Below, piece after piece: positions 29,736-39,563 of a stretch of 64,000 bases of DNA (the stretch's first letter is position 1; every line of letters begins with the position of its first letter). The notes beneath the pieces were generated by a model that was not told where the DNA came from, ran no database searches, and saw only the letters and a list, made by a program, of their open reading frames with translations. This DNA comes from Sphingomonas sp. BGYR3 (GTDB taxonomy: Bacteria; Pseudomonadota; Alphaproteobacteria; Sphingomonadales; Sphingomonadaceae): contig NZ_JANZNT010000001.1 in NCBI RefSeq assembly GCF_025153455.1, positions 2,180,001 to 2,244,000 of the forward strand, read 5' to 3'. Position numbers and translations under genes: made by a program.

Positions 29736-30364
29736 CGAGCGGGGCGAACAAGGCAGGCTGGGCCGTGCTGGCGCTGGCGGCGATGACGGTCCCGGCGGCG
29801 ATCTGGGCGAGCGGGGCGGCGGAGAGTGAAGCCAACCTGAAATCGGCAGCATCCTTTTCCAGCATCGCCAACCGGGACGCGCGTTCGGCGGCGATCTTTA
29901 CCGAAATGGGCAAGGTGCTGCAGCATCCGCGATGCGTGAACTGTCATCCGCGCACCGATTCGCCGCTGCAGGGCGATGAGGGGCGGTTCCATATGCCGCC
30001 GGTCGAGCGCGGCAAGGACGGGCATGGCGTTGCCGGGATGGAATGTTCGACCTGTCACGGGCCGGAAAATGTCACCTATGCCAATGGCACGGGCAGCATC
30101 CCCGGCCATCCCGAATGGCATCTGGCCCCGGCCAGCATGGCATGGGAGGGCAAGAGCCTGCGCCAAATCTGCGAGCAGTTGAAGGACCGGAAGCGCAACG
30201 GCGGCAAGACGCTGGACCAGATCGTGGCGCACAATGCCGAGGACGGACTGGTCGGCTGGGGCTGGAACCCCGGCAAGGGCCGCACCCCCGCACCGGGCAC
30301 CCAGGCGCAGTTCGGCGAGCTGACGCGGGCCTGGGTGGAAAGCGGCGCGAAGTGCCCGGCGTAA
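29732..30364 (+). CDS. Dihaem-type c cytochrome, electron acceptor of the IorAB-like enzyme
   Basis: The 210-residue protein has an N-terminal signal/anchor helix (about residues 8-26) and two haem-binding motifs, CVNCH and CSTCH. A Met in DEGRFHMPP could be an axial ligand. It overlaps the molybdenum subunit stop by 4 nt, so it is the third gene of the operon and probably passes electrons from the exported hydroxylase to the respiratory chain. It resembles the isoquinoline 1-oxidoreductase-associated cytochromes. Confidence 0.88.
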   Translation: MTSGANKAGWAVLALAAMTVPAAIWASGAAESEANLKSAASFSSIANRDARSAAIFTEMGKVLQHPRCVNCHPRTDSPLQGDEGRFHMPPVERGKDGHGVAGMECSTCHGPENVTYANGTGSIPGHPEWHLAPASMAWEGKSLRQICEQLKDRKRNGGKTLDQIVAHNAEDGLVGWGWNPGKGRTPAPGTQAQFGELTRAWVESGAKCPA

Positions 30365-30374
30365 GGACCGCCCC

Positions 30375-32135
30375 TTAAGCAGCGGTGCGGACCCGGTTCC
30401 TGCCCTCGCGCTTGGCGGCGTAGAGGGCGCTGTCGGCTTCGCGCACCAGATCGACCGGGGTCTGGCCCGGATGATGGGCGGCGAGGCCGCAGCTGATCGA
30501 GCAAAGCACCGCCGTGCCGCTGTCGTCATGGACGGGCGTGCGGGCAATGGCGGCCGCGATGCGTTCGCAGGCCATGCGTGCCGCCGACGGGCCGCAGGCA
30601 AAGAGGATCACGAATTCGTCGCCGCCCAGCCGCCCGACCAGATCGTCGGGCCGGGTGCCGAGTTTCAGGCGATGGGCGATTTCCTGTAGCACCATGTCGC
30701 CGACCTGATGCCCGAAACTGTCGTTCACGCCCTTGAACCGGTCGACATCGATCAGGGCGAGGGTGAGCGGGCCATCGGCATAGGCGGCCATGCGGTGCGT
30801 CAATTGCCGTTCGAATCCGGCGCGGTTGGCAATGCCGGTCAGGCCATCGGTTTCCGCCGCCTGGGCCAGCGCCAGTTCGCGGGCCTTTCGGTCCGAAATG
30901 TCGCGGATGGTGGCGACGACGCCCAGCAGCACCGACTGTTCGCCGCGCACCGCCTTGAACGCGATTTCCGCCGTCGTCCCGGGCTGACCCGGCGGCATGA
31001 TCTCGACATGCTGGACCTGATCGCTGGCCAGCGCGCGGGCCCAAGCATGACCAAGCAGGCGGCTGCGGTCAGGATCGAGCGCCATCACCGGCACGCCGGC
31101 AAGCGCATCGGCGGACAGGCCGAGCAACCCCTCTGTCGCGCCATGGGCCGACTGGCAGCGGCCGGTGGCATCGAAATCGAGCAGCACGTCGACCGCGTTC
31201 GCCATCACCAGTTTCAGGCTTTCCTTGCGCTGATACAGGTCGGCCAGCGTATCGGCGCGCGATCCGACGACCGCCGCGACGGGCAGGGTGGTGAGCGACA
31301 GGCAGAGCAGATAGACCTGAAGCGCGAACACCTGAAACCCCGGATTGTCGGAAGTCGCCGGCAGCGGGCCATGGCCCCACAAGGTCGCCAGCGCGCCGAT
31401 CACCGCGACGATCATGACGCCCGATTGCGCGCCCAGTCGCCCGGTGCGGAACGCGATCAGCAACAGCGGCACGAACGGCAGGAACAGGAGCGGGATGGGC
31501 GAGACGAAGAACACGCCATAGCTGACCGCCGCCATCAGCAGCATCAGACCCGCCCTGATGGCCTGTTCGCGCGCGCTGACCCGCCATTCGCGGAACAGGT
31601 CGCCGGCAAACAGCCCCTGTGCAAAGGGTGTCAGGACGAGCAGGCCGAGCCCGTTACTGAGGAACCATCGCTGGAATTGCAGCCAGAAGGCCTCGCCAAA
31701 GGCCAGGCTGGTCAGGCAGGCACCTGCCAGCGCGCCGAAGAATGGAGCGACAAGGCCCGCCCAGAGGACGAAGTGGCCCAGCATCCGGGCATCGGCCAGA
31801 AGCCCGCCCGCCCGCATCCGCCGCGACAGCATCAGCGCCGCAAAGAGCACCTGTGCCATGTTGATGGCACCATAACAGGGGAGGACCGGCGCCCAGCCGC
31901 GCATCACCCAGTTGGCGACCAGATTGCCCAGCCATCCCGCGATCAACAGCGCCGGCCATTTGACCCGGCGATGATTGAGTAACAGCGCGAGGACGACCGC
32001 ATCGGCCAGCCAGAGCGCAGCGTGACCGCGCCCGTCGCTGGTCAGCCAGATGGTACCGGCGGCCAGCAGGCAATAGGCCCCCCCGCCGCCGATCGCGACC
32101 ATCATGTCCCGTGCCGAAAACCGAAACATCCCCAT
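30375..32135 (-). CDS. Membrane diguanylate cyclase (MASE1-like sensor, PAS, GGDEF)
   Basis: The 586-residue protein has about eight N-terminal helices resembling a MASE1 sensor (residues 1-285). A PAS domain follows (about 295-415, ending in ATIRDISDRKARE), then a GGDEF domain. The catalytic motif LGGDEFVILF is intact, and the RxxD product-inhibition site (RPDD) lies exactly five residues before it, so it should make c-di-GMP and be feedback-inhibited. There is no EAL domain. It is convergent with the cytochrome gene (10 bp apart). An ATG at 32129 is an alternative start. Confidence 0.92.
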   Translation of the reverse strand: MGMFRFSARDMMVAIGGGGAYCLLAAGTIWLTSDGRGHAALWLADAVVLALLLNHRRVKWPALLIAGWLGNLVANWVMRGWAPVLPCYGAINMAQVLFAALMLSRRMRAGGLLADARMLGHFVLWAGLVAPFFGALAGACLTSLAFGEAFWLQFQRWFLSNGLGLLVLTPFAQGLFAGDLFREWRVSAREQAIRAGLMLLMAAVSYGVFFVSPIPLLFLPFVPLLLIAFRTGRLGAQSGVMIVAVIGALATLWGHGPLPATSDNPGFQVFALQVYLLCLSLTTLPVAAVVGSRADTLADLYQRKESLKLVMANAVDVLLDFDATGRCQSAHGATEGLLGLSADALAGVPVMALDPDRSRLLGHAWARALASDQVQHVEIMPPGQPGTTAEIAFKAVRGEQSVLLGVVATIRDISDRKARELALAQAAETDGLTGIANRAGFERQLTHRMAAYADGPLTLALIDVDRFKGVNDSFGHQVGDMVLQEIAHRLKLGTRPDDLVGRLGGDEFVILFACGPSAARMACERIAAAIARTPVHDDSGTAVLCSISCGLAAHHPGQTPVDLVREADSALYAAKREGRNRVRTAA

Positions 32136-32198
32136 CCCGGCATTGGTTAGCGCAGCCGCAGTAAATGCATCGCTAAGCCCGTTGCGTATTTTCCCGTA

Positions 32199-34586
32199 TC
32201 AGGCGGCCAGCGTTGCCTGTTCCCGTGCCGCCGTGCCGCGCCATTTCACCGGGCGGAAGATCACCGTCAGCACCAGTGGCTCCTTGATGGCGGGTGCCGG
32301 GGCGAGCAGAAAGGCGTCGGGCGTGCAGCGATAGAGATCGTCGTCCATTTCGCCCATCCCCTCTGTGATCGTGGTCGCGGGCGCGCCCTTTGGCAGGCCG
32401 TTGTCGTCGAAATCGCTGACCCGGTGCCAGCTTGCATCCTCGATCTGCACCCATTCGGCGATGGCGCCCAGCTGAATGGCGGGGGTGAATTTGCCCGCCC
32501 CGATCGGCACGGCGATCCGGTACCAGCCATCGGCGGTGGGCCGGGCGGTAAAGGGCATCACCAGCTGTCCATCGGCGCTGGTCATGATGACGGGGATGTC
32601 CACGCCGCCCACTTCGAAATCCGAATTGCGGATATCGAGCGCAAAGCGGCTGGCAGCAAACAGCGACAGGTTGAGCGGCAGGCCGAAGCTTTGCAGCTCG
32701 CCCGGAATGTACATCCGGCTGGTTTCGTTGATGTAGGAAAGGCCGCGGCGACGCAGGCCCGTTTCGGCATGGGTCCGATCGACGAATTTCAGCATTTGGT
32801 TGGTGCCCAGATTGACGTCCTGATCGAAGCTTTCGAACAGCTTTGCCTCTTCGCCCGTCGGCATGAAGAACAGGCGGGTCATCGCGGCGGCGGCCATGCG
32901 GGTGCGGGCATCGACGGTGTCGGATGCGGCGGGCGCGCGCTGGCCCAGCGACTGGTTCGCGGCATGGGCAAAGGCAAGCGCCCCGGCCTGAACCGCGTCG
33001 CGGGTGGCGTTCTGCTGCCCCTTGATATCCGCCTTTTCGCGGATCGGCGTGCCGTCGGCCTGATAGTCGATGGTCGATCCCTGCGCCACGTTGCACAGCT
33101 GTTCGGCGACCGCGACACAGGTGCCAAGCGCCTGGACAAGGCGGAAATCATAGTTGCGGATGTCGACCATCCCGCGCTTGTCATAGCCGGTCAGCTGTTC
33201 CTCGCGCATGAACAGGTATCGGCCGGCAATGGTCAGGCCCATGCGGCTGGTCAGCATCGGCGTCAGGATGTTCTGAACCGTGCCGTTATAGCCGACATCG
33301 ATCATCATCACCGCATCGCCATGTTCCACGCCGGCCCGCGCAAGATGCGCGATCAGCTTGTCCGCAAACTTGTGCGTGCGGGTCAGGATTTTCTTGCGCA
33401 GGGCGGGATTGCGGATCGCCTTGACGAAGGCGGGACGCGGATCGACGCCCTTGACCAGTTTGGTGAACGCCTTGTGCTCATTTTCGAAGAGCAGGAGGTT
33501 GCGGGCGACGGCTTCCGGCGGGATGCGGTTCAGCCATTCATGGACATAGGTGTCGATGGACGCATCGTCGTGGATGCCGGCGCGCATCGAGACGAAGCGG
33601 CTGGTTTCGATGGGCTGGGCGCCATAGTCGGGGAAGGTCGCGTCAAAGATCTTCCACGGCAGAAAGCCGTCGCGCATCAGGAACAGCGGCTTCACCCGCT
33701 TGCCCGTGCGGGCCGCCATTTCGTCAATCTCCTGCCGCAGCCACAGGGCAAAGGCGTGGAGCGATGGGCCGAACACGTCATGGCCAAGCGAATAGGCCGG
33801 GTCGGTTTCCTGGCGCATCGCAATGGCGGCGCGGTGCGGCTGAAGGATCGGGCGGCTGACGCGCATGGTCGGATCGACCATGGTGGCCGCCGCGCTTTCA
33901 AGGCGCAGGCGCTGTTCGGCCTGTTTGTCGAACTGGACGAGATGGGCGGCATGGATCCCGCGCTTGATCGCCGGGGCATAATCGGCGCGGGGATTGTCGC
34001 CGATGTGGAACATCTGGTCCGGGCGCAGGCCCAGTTCATCGAGCACGATGTCGAACAGGGTGCCCGCCTTGTGCGTGCCATAGGCGGACGAGACGAAGAC
34101 GCGATCGACCAGCGCAAGCACGTCGTCGCCAGCGGCATGGGCGACCAGGCGGCGCAGCTGATGCTCGGTCAGGTACATGTCGGAAACGAGGATGATCGAC
34201 AGGCCGCGTGCCTTTGCGGCGCGCATCAGGTCGATGGTGGGGGCAAAGGCCCAGACATGGCGTTCCTCCGCCTGAAGCTCCGCCTCGATCAGCGCGTCGA
34301 TCCGGTCGGGCGCGGCATTGGGGAGCATCCGGCCGTAAATGTCGGGCATCACGATTTCGTCGCGGCCCTCGGCATTCTTCACGATCTGGCGACAGGCGGT
34401 TTCGGCCCAGAAGCGGGGTTCAAGCCCGCCGGCGATGCCCAGATCGGCCATCACGTCGCGCGGGGCATGGGTGTTGCGCCAGACCAGCGTATCCCAGCAA
34501 TCGAGCGACAGCGTGGTCACGCCGTCCGGTATCCGGTCGATCAGGCCCGGCAGTTCATATCCGCGCACCTGAAGCTTCATCGCCAT
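32199..34586 (-). CDS. Large HAD-like protein with long uncharacterised C-terminal region
   Basis: The 795-residue protein has an N-terminal HAD domain. Motif I is LSLDCWDTLVWR (D29), motif II is ILVSDMY, motif III is the Lys in GTHKAGTLFD, and motif IV is HIGDNPRADYAP. Position +2 after the nucleophile is Trp rather than the Asp of phosphatases, so simple phosphatase activity is doubtful. Residues about 260-795 form a second, well-conserved-looking region (LFLMRDGFLPWKIFD, MMIDVGYNGTVQNIL, MYIPGELQSFGLPLNLSLFA) that I cannot assign. HAD proteins with this layout occur near polysaccharide genes elsewhere; none is here. Start 34586 has AGGGGA 9 nt upstream. Confidence 0.8.
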   Translation of the reverse strand: MAMKLQVRGYELPGLIDRIPDGVTTLSLDCWDTLVWRNTHAPRDVMADLGIAGGLEPRFWAETACRQIVKNAEGRDEIVMPDIYGRMLPNAAPDRIDALIEAELQAEERHVWAFAPTIDLMRAAKARGLSIILVSDMYLTEHQLRRLVAHAAGDDVLALVDRVFVSSAYGTHKAGTLFDIVLDELGLRPDQMFHIGDNPRADYAPAIKRGIHAAHLVQFDKQAEQRLRLESAAATMVDPTMRVSRPILQPHRAAIAMRQETDPAYSLGHDVFGPSLHAFALWLRQEIDEMAARTGKRVKPLFLMRDGFLPWKIFDATFPDYGAQPIETSRFVSMRAGIHDDASIDTYVHEWLNRIPPEAVARNLLLFENEHKAFTKLVKGVDPRPAFVKAIRNPALRKKILTRTHKFADKLIAHLARAGVEHGDAVMMIDVGYNGTVQNILTPMLTSRMGLTIAGRYLFMREEQLTGYDKRGMVDIRNYDFRLVQALGTCVAVAEQLCNVAQGSTIDYQADGTPIREKADIKGQQNATRDAVQAGALAFAHAANQSLGQRAPAASDTVDARTRMAAAAMTRLFFMPTGEEAKLFESFDQDVNLGTNQMLKFVDRTHAETGLRRRGLSYINETSRMYIPGELQSFGLPLNLSLFAASRFALDIRNSDFEVGGVDIPVIMTSADGQLVMPFTARPTADGWYRIAVPIGAGKFTPAIQLGAIAEWVQIEDASWHRVSDFDDNGLPKGAPATTITEGMGEMDDDLYRCTPDAFLLAPAPAIKEPLVLTVIFRPVKWRGTAAREQATLAA

Positions 34587-34713
34587 GGCCAAAAATCCCC
34601 TGTTGGCACACCAAGATCATGGTTGACGGTTTATTGACTGGAAGGGTTGGCAAATGGTTAACGCGGGCGGGCGGGCGCTTGTCGCGCGGGCGCCGGATGC
34701 TAGGATCGCGGGC

Positions 34714-35172
34714 ATGAAAAGGACGATGTTGGTGATTGCCGGCGCGCTGGCGCTGTCTCCCCGCCCCGCCGCGGCGCAGGATGCCGTGCCCGTCGCGCCG
34801 CCCGCGCCGACAGCCGGGGCGGACACCCGCCTGTTCGAACTGCGCATCTATTATCCCGAACCCGGCAAGCTGGCTGCGCTGAACGCCCGGTTCCGGGGCC
34901 ATACGACCAAGCTGTTCGCGCGGCACGGCATGACCAACATCGCCTATTGGAACGATGCGCCGTCCGCCGACGCGCCGGAGGGCCGGGTCGTTTACGTGCT
35001 GGCCTATGCCGATCGGGCCAGCCGCGATGCAGCCTGGGCCGCGTTTGTCGCCGATCCCGAATGGCAGGCCGTGGCCAGGGCATCGGAGGCGAACGGCAAG
35101 CTGGTCCGCATGGTCGACAGCATCTTCATGACGGCAACGGATTATTCGCCGTCGATCCGGCCGGAAAACTGA
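34714..35172 (+). CDS. NIPSNAP family protein, exported
   Basis: The 152-residue protein has a signal peptide (MKRTMLVIAGALALSPRPAAAQ) followed by a single NIPSNAP ferredoxin-like domain. Its motifs are LFELRIYYPEPGKLAALNARFRGH, NIAYWNDAPS, VYVLAYADRASRDAAWAAFVADPEW and the final MVDSIFM. The family's biochemical role is unclear. It precedes mtnP by 78 nt on the same strand. Confidence 0.88.
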   Translation: MKRTMLVIAGALALSPRPAAAQDAVPVAPPAPTAGADTRLFELRIYYPEPGKLAALNARFRGHTTKLFARHGMTNIAYWNDAPSADAPEGRVVYVLAYADRASRDAAWAAFVADPEWQAVARASEANGKLVRMVDSIFMTATDYSPSIRPEN

Positions 35173-35250
35173 CGCCGGGAACGGCGCAGCGGCTTGGCGG
35201 CAGCGGTCCGGATGGGTAGGACGCCCGCCGACCCACGGAAGGAAATTGGC

Positions 35251-36117
35251 ATGAGCGGCTGGACGATCGGGATCATCGGCGGATCGGGGCTGTACGGCGT
35301 CGAGGGGGTCGAGGACGGCCATTGGGTGGAGGTGCATTCGCCCTGGGGCCAGCCGTCGGACGAGCTGTTCGTCGGGCGGATCGGCCATGTAAAGGTCGTG
35401 TTCCTGCCCCGGCACGGGCGCGGGCACCGGATCAGCCCGTCCGAGCTGAATGCGCGGGCGAATGTCGATGTGCTGAAGCGGCTGGGCGTGACGGACGTGC
35501 TGTCCATTTCCTCCGTCGGATCGCTGGCCGAGGAGCGGGCGCCGGGCACGTTCACCATCGTTGATCAGTTCATCGACCGGACGCGCGGCCGGCCGTCCAG
35601 CTTTTTCGGGTCGGGCATGGTCGCCCATGTGTCGATGGCCGATCCGGTCTGTCCGCGCCTGTCCACGCTGGCCCGCGACGCAGCCATCGCGGCGGGCGCG
35701 ACCGTGCATGACGGCGGGACCTGTCTGGTGATGGAAGGGCCGCAATTCTCGACGAGGGCGGAAAGCAACCTGTATCGCCAATGGGGTTGCCACGTCATCG
35801 GCATGACCGCGATGCCGGAGGCGAAACTGTGCCGCGAGGCGGAGCTGCCCTATGCGCTGGTCGGGATGGTCACCGATTATGACTGCTGGCGCGAGGGCGA
35901 GGAGGCGGTGGATGTCGCGGCCGTCATCCGTCAGTTGTCGGCCAATGCGGAAAAGGCACGCGCGCTGGTCGTGAACCTGATCCGCGCGCTGCCCGAGGTG
36001 CGGCCCGCCAGTCCCATCGACACCTGTCTGGACGCGGCGCTGATCACCGCGCTGGATGTGCGCGATCCGGAATTGCTGGGCAGGCTGGACGCGGTGGCCG
36101 GGCGGGCGCTTCGCTGA
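35251..36117 (+). CDS. mtnP: S-methyl-5'-thioadenosine phosphorylase
   Basis: The 288-residue purine phosphorylase-family enzyme splits methylthioadenosine into adenine and methylthioribose-1-phosphate for methionine salvage. It has IGIIGGSGLYGV at the N-terminus, the phosphate-binding RHGRGHRISPSELNARAN, the substrate region CLVMEGPQFSTRAES, GMTAMPEAKLCREAE and VTDYDCW with the base-specific Asp. The start at 35251 follows GGAAGGAAATT. Other salvage genes (mtnA, mtnK) are not in the window. Confidence 0.95.
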   Translation: MSGWTIGIIGGSGLYGVEGVEDGHWVEVHSPWGQPSDELFVGRIGHVKVVFLPRHGRGHRISPSELNARANVDVLKRLGVTDVLSISSVGSLAEERAPGTFTIVDQFIDRTRGRPSSFFGSGMVAHVSMADPVCPRLSTLARDAAIAAGATVHDGGTCLVMEGPQFSTRAESNLYRQWGCHVIGMTAMPEAKLCREAELPYALVGMVTDYDCWREGEEAVDVAAVIRQLSANAEKARALVVNLIRALPEVRPASPIDTCLDAALITALDVRDPELLGRLDAVAGRALR

Positions 36118-36135
36118 GGCTGCGGGCCGGGAGCG

Positions 36136-36549
36136 TTACTTCGCCGGGGTCCAGATCTGGCTCTGACAGAAGGGGCCCCAGCATCCCTTGACCTCAAGCC
36201 CCGCATTGGTGCGCTTGACGATCGACCGATAGGTCTTGCCGCTGCGCGGATCATAGATCTGGCCGCGCCAGTCGGCCTTGGCCGCGGTAAAGCCGGTCAG
36301 GATGTTCATCCCCTCGATCGGCCGGGTGCGCTTGGCCGGATCGGGATTGTTCGTGTCCTTGGCGTTTTTCGGTGCCTTGGGATCAAGGATTTTGGCGATG
36401 CGGCCGCACAGCGACGTGCCGCAGGGAGCGATTTCGACCATGGCGTTGTTGCCGGGGGTCAGCCAGCGGCCGGTGATCGCCTGCGGTGCGGCAGCCAGCG
36501 CTGGAGTGGCCAGAAGGAACGTCGCCGTCAGAATCGCCATGGCCCGCAT
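36136..36549 (-). CDS. DUF2147 domain protein, exported
   Basis: The 137-residue protein has a signal peptide (MRAMAILTATFLLATPALAAA) and a DUF2147 domain, with ITGRWLTPGNNAMVEI, CGTSLCGRIAKIL, WRGQIYDPRSGKTYRS and the terminal KGCWGPFCQSQIW. Cys pairs suggest disulfides in the periplasm. DUF2147 proteins are small beta-barrel-like proteins of unknown function. GGGGAG lies 6 nt before the start. Confidence 0.88.
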   Translation of the reverse strand: MRAMAILTATFLLATPALAAAPQAITGRWLTPGNNAMVEIAPCGTSLCGRIAKILDPKAPKNAKDTNNPDPAKRTRPIEGMNILTGFTAAKADWRGQIYDPRSGKTYRSIVKRTNAGLEVKGCWGPFCQSQIWTPAK

Positions 36550-36651
36550 GATGCACTCCCCAGAAGTTTCAGCGGGTTAGGCCAGCGGCTTGGGGCGGAA
36601 TTGTGGCAGAGCGCCGCCCCGGCCCGAAGACCGGGGCGAAAGCGCCAGCGA

Positions 36652-39324
36652 TCAGGCCGCCAGCTTGCGCAGGACGTAGTGCAGGATGCCGCCGTTCAGG
36701 AAATAATCCAGTTCGTTGGCGGTATCGATGCGGCACTTGGCATGGAAGGTCGCGTTGGTGCCGTCGGCGCGGGTAACGATCACCTCAACATCCTGACGCG
36801 GCGACAGGGTGGCGACGCCGCGGATGGTGAAGCGTTCATCGCCCTTCAGCCCCAGCGTTTCGCGGCTGGTGCCTTCAGCGAACTGAAGCGGCAGGACGCC
36901 CATGCCGACCAAGTTCGAGCGGTGGATGCGCTCAAAGCTTTCCGCGATGACGGCGCGCACGCCCAGCAGGTTCGTGCCCTTTGCCGCCCAGTCGCGCGAC
37001 GAACCGGTGCCATATTCCTTGCCAGCGATCACGACCAGCGGCGTGCCGTCGGCCTTGTGCCGCATGGCGGCATCATAGATCGGCATCACTTCGCCATTGT
37101 AATGTGTCATGCCGCCTTCGATGCCGGGCACCATTTCGTTCTTGATGCGGATGTTGGCAAACGTGCCGCGCATCATCACTTCATGGTTGCCGCGGCGCGC
37201 GCCATAGGAATTGAAGTCCGCCTTGGCCACCTGATGCGACTGAAGGAACAGGCCCGCCGGGCTGTCCGCCTTGATGCTGCCCGCCGGACTGATGTGATCG
37301 GTGGTGATCGAATCGGCCAGGATGGCAAGCGGCTTTGCCTCGATGATGTCCGCGACCGGAGCCGGGGTCATCGTCATCCCTTCGAAATAGGGCGGGTTGG
37401 CGATGTAGGTCGAACCGGCGCGCCACGAATAGGTGCCCGATCCTTCGACGCTGATCTTCTGCCAATGCGCGTCGCCGGCATAGACATTGCCATAGCGGTT
37501 GCGGAACATCGCATCGTCGATGTTCGCCGCCACGGTCAGCGCGACCTCTTCATTGGTCGGCCAGATGTCCTTCAGATAGACGGGGCCGTTGGTGCCTTCG
37601 CCGATCGGGGTTTCGGTAATGTCCTCGGTCACCGTTCCCTTCAGCGCATAGGCGACGACCAGCGGCGGCGATGCGAGGAAGTTGGCACGCACGTCGGGCG
37701 ACACGCGCCCTTCGAAATTGCGGTTGCCCGACAGGACGCTGGCGGCGACGATGTTGTTGCCGTTGATCGCGCGGCTGATCGGTTCGGCCAGCGGGCCGGA
37801 ATTGCCGATACAGGTGGTGCAGCCATAGCCAACGAGGTTGAAGCCGACCGCGTCCAGTTCCGCCTGAAGCCCGGATTTGACCAGATAGTCGGTCACGACC
37901 TGCGACCCGGGTGCAAGCGAGGTCTTGACCCACGGCATCGGCTTCAGCCCCAGCGCGTTCGCCTTTTTCGCGACCAGGCCGGCGGCGACCAGCACCGACG
38001 GGTTGGACGTGTTGGTGCACGAGGTGATCGCAGCGATGACGACGTCGCCGTCGCCGATGTCATGGTCGCGGCCTTCGACCGGCGTGCGTTCGGCAGCGGC
38101 CTTCTTGTAGACCGCCGACAGGTCGCCGTTGAACACGTTGTCGACATTTTCCAGGCTGACCCGGTCCTGCGGACGCTTCGGCCCGGCAAGGCTGGCGGTG
38201 ACGGTGCCCATGTCGAGTTCGAGCGTGTCGGTGAAGATGGGGTCAACCGCATCCGCCTCGCGCCACAGACCCTGCGCCTTGGCATAGCCTTCGACCAGCG
38301 CCACGGTCGCTTCGTCGCGGCCGGTGAGGCGCAGATAGTCCATCGTCTTGCCGTCGATCGGGAAGAAGCCGCAGGTGGCACCATATTCCGGTGCCATGTT
38401 GGCGATGGTCGCACGGTCGGCCAGGCTCATCGAATCGAGGCCGGGGCCGTAAAATTCGACGAAGCGGCCGACCACGCCCTTGGCGCGCAGCATCTGCGTG
38501 ACGGTCAGCACCAGATCGGTGGCGGTGATCCCTTCGCGCAGCTTGCCGGTCAGCTTGAAGCCGACGACTTCGGGGATCAGCATCGAAACGGGCTGGCCCA
38601 GCATCGCGGCCTCTGCCTCGATCCCGCCGACGCCCCAACCAAGGACTCCCAACCCGTTGATCATGGTGGTGTGGCTATCGGTGCCGACACAGGTGTCGGG
38701 ATAGGCAATGATCGCACCGTCGGTGGCGGTGGAGGACCAGACGGCGTCAGCGATATATTCCAGGTTCACCTGATGGCAGATGCCGGTGCCGGGGGGCACG
38801 ACCTTGAAATTGTCGAGCGCCTTCGATCCCCATTTCAGGAATTCGTAGCGTTCGGAATTGCGGCTGTATTCCAGCTCGACATTGTCCTCGAACGCCTTGG
38901 GCGTGCCGAATTCGTCGACCATCACCGAATGGTCGATGACAAGGTGGACGGGGACCAGCGGATTGATCTTGGCCGCATCGCCGCCCAGCTTCGTGATCGC
39001 ATCGCGCATCGCGGCCAGATCGACGACGCAGGGCACGCCTGTGAAATCCTGCATCAGCACGCGGGCCGGGCGATACTGGATTTCCCGTTCCGGCGCGTTC
39101 GGGTTCTGCTGCCAGTCGACGATCGCCTGCGCATCGTCGGTCGTGACGGTCACGCCGTCTTCGAAGCGGAGCATGTTTTCCAGCAGCACCTTCATCGAAA
39201 AGGGCAGCCGGCTGATATCGCCCAGCTTTGCCGCCGCCTTGGGCAGCGAGAAATAGGTGTAGGTCTTGCCTGCGACAGTCAGGCTGTCACGGGTGCCGAG
39301 CGTATCCTGGCCGATGGCGGTCAT
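36652..39324 (-). CDS. acnA: Aconitate hydratase A
   Basis: The 890-residue [4Fe-4S] enzyme interconverts citrate and isocitrate in the TCA cycle. The cluster cysteines are in [15 protein letters not shown] and [14 protein letters not shown]. Other motifs are [15 protein letters not shown] near the N-terminus, [22 protein letters not shown], and in the swivel domain [15 protein letters not shown] and [18 protein letters not shown]. The start at 39324 has GGAAGGA 5 nt upstream; the ATG at 39345 precedes this site and is less likely. A GC hairpin follows the stop but lacks a U-tract. Confidence 0.97.
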   Translation of the reverse strand: MTAIGQDTLGTRDSLTVAGKTYTYFSLPKAAAKLGDISRLPFSMKVLLENMLRFEDGVTVTTDDAQAIVDWQQNPNAPEREIQYRPARVLMQDFTGVPCVVDLAAMRDAITKLGGDAAKINPLVPVHLVIDHSVMVDEFGTPKAFEDNVELEYSRNSERYEFLKWGSKALDNFKVVPPGTGICHQVNLEYIADAVWSSTATDGAIIAYPDTCVGTDSHTTMINGLGVLGWGVGGIEAEAAMLGQPVSMLIPEVVGFKLTGKLREGITATDLVLTVTQMLRAKGVVGRFVEFYGPGLDSMSLADRATIANMAPEYGATCGFFPIDGKTMDYLRLTGRDEATVALVEGYAKAQGLWREADAVDPIFTDTLELDMGTVTASLAGPKRPQDRVSLENVDNVFNGDLSAVYKKAAAERTPVEGRDHDIGDGDVVIAAITSCTNTSNPSVLVAAGLVAKKANALGLKPMPWVKTSLAPGSQVVTDYLVKSGLQAELDAVGFNLVGYGCTTCIGNSGPLAEPISRAINGNNIVAASVLSGNRNFEGRVSPDVRANFLASPPLVVAYALKGTVTEDITETPIGEGTNGPVYLKDIWPTNEEVALTVAANIDDAMFRNRYGNVYAGDAHWQKISVEGSGTYSWRAGSTYIANPPYFEGMTMTPAPVADIIEAKPLAILADSITTDHISPAGSIKADSPAGLFLQSHQVAKADFNSYGARRGNHEVMMRGTFANIRIKNEMVPGIEGGMTHYNGEVMPIYDAAMRHKADGTPLVVIAGKEYGTGSSRDWAAKGTNLLGVRAVIAESFERIHRSNLVGMGVLPLQFAEGTSRETLGLKGDERFTIRGVATLSPRQDVEVIVTRADGTNATFHAKCRIDTANELDYFLNGGILHYVLRKLAA

Positions 39325-39563
39325 GCGCGTCCTTCCAAAGTTCATTGTGCCGGGCGGCAGGGGGGCGGCGGCTGGCCACCCGGTCCCTTGTCATCCACCG
39401 CCCGTGCAGATGGAGTCCTGTCTATGCCGGGCGGCGGATAGCAAGGGTTGGGGCGGCGGAAAAGCCCGTGATGGTGCATTGCGTTATTCATTCTGCTATT
39501 CGCTTATCCGGCGCTGGATTTTTATGGTGTGACGCGGCATCCTGCATAGCGGGGAGGTGGCAT

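Noticed and set aside
36611..36648. GC hairpin just after acnA as a terminator
   Set aside because: Stem GCCCCGG/CCGGGGC is good but there is no U-tract on the minus strand, so I do not call a terminator.
36601..39441. Plus-strand open frame of about 950 codons opposite acnA
   Set aside because: A GC-skew shadow of the aconitase gene, with no motif or ribosome binding site.
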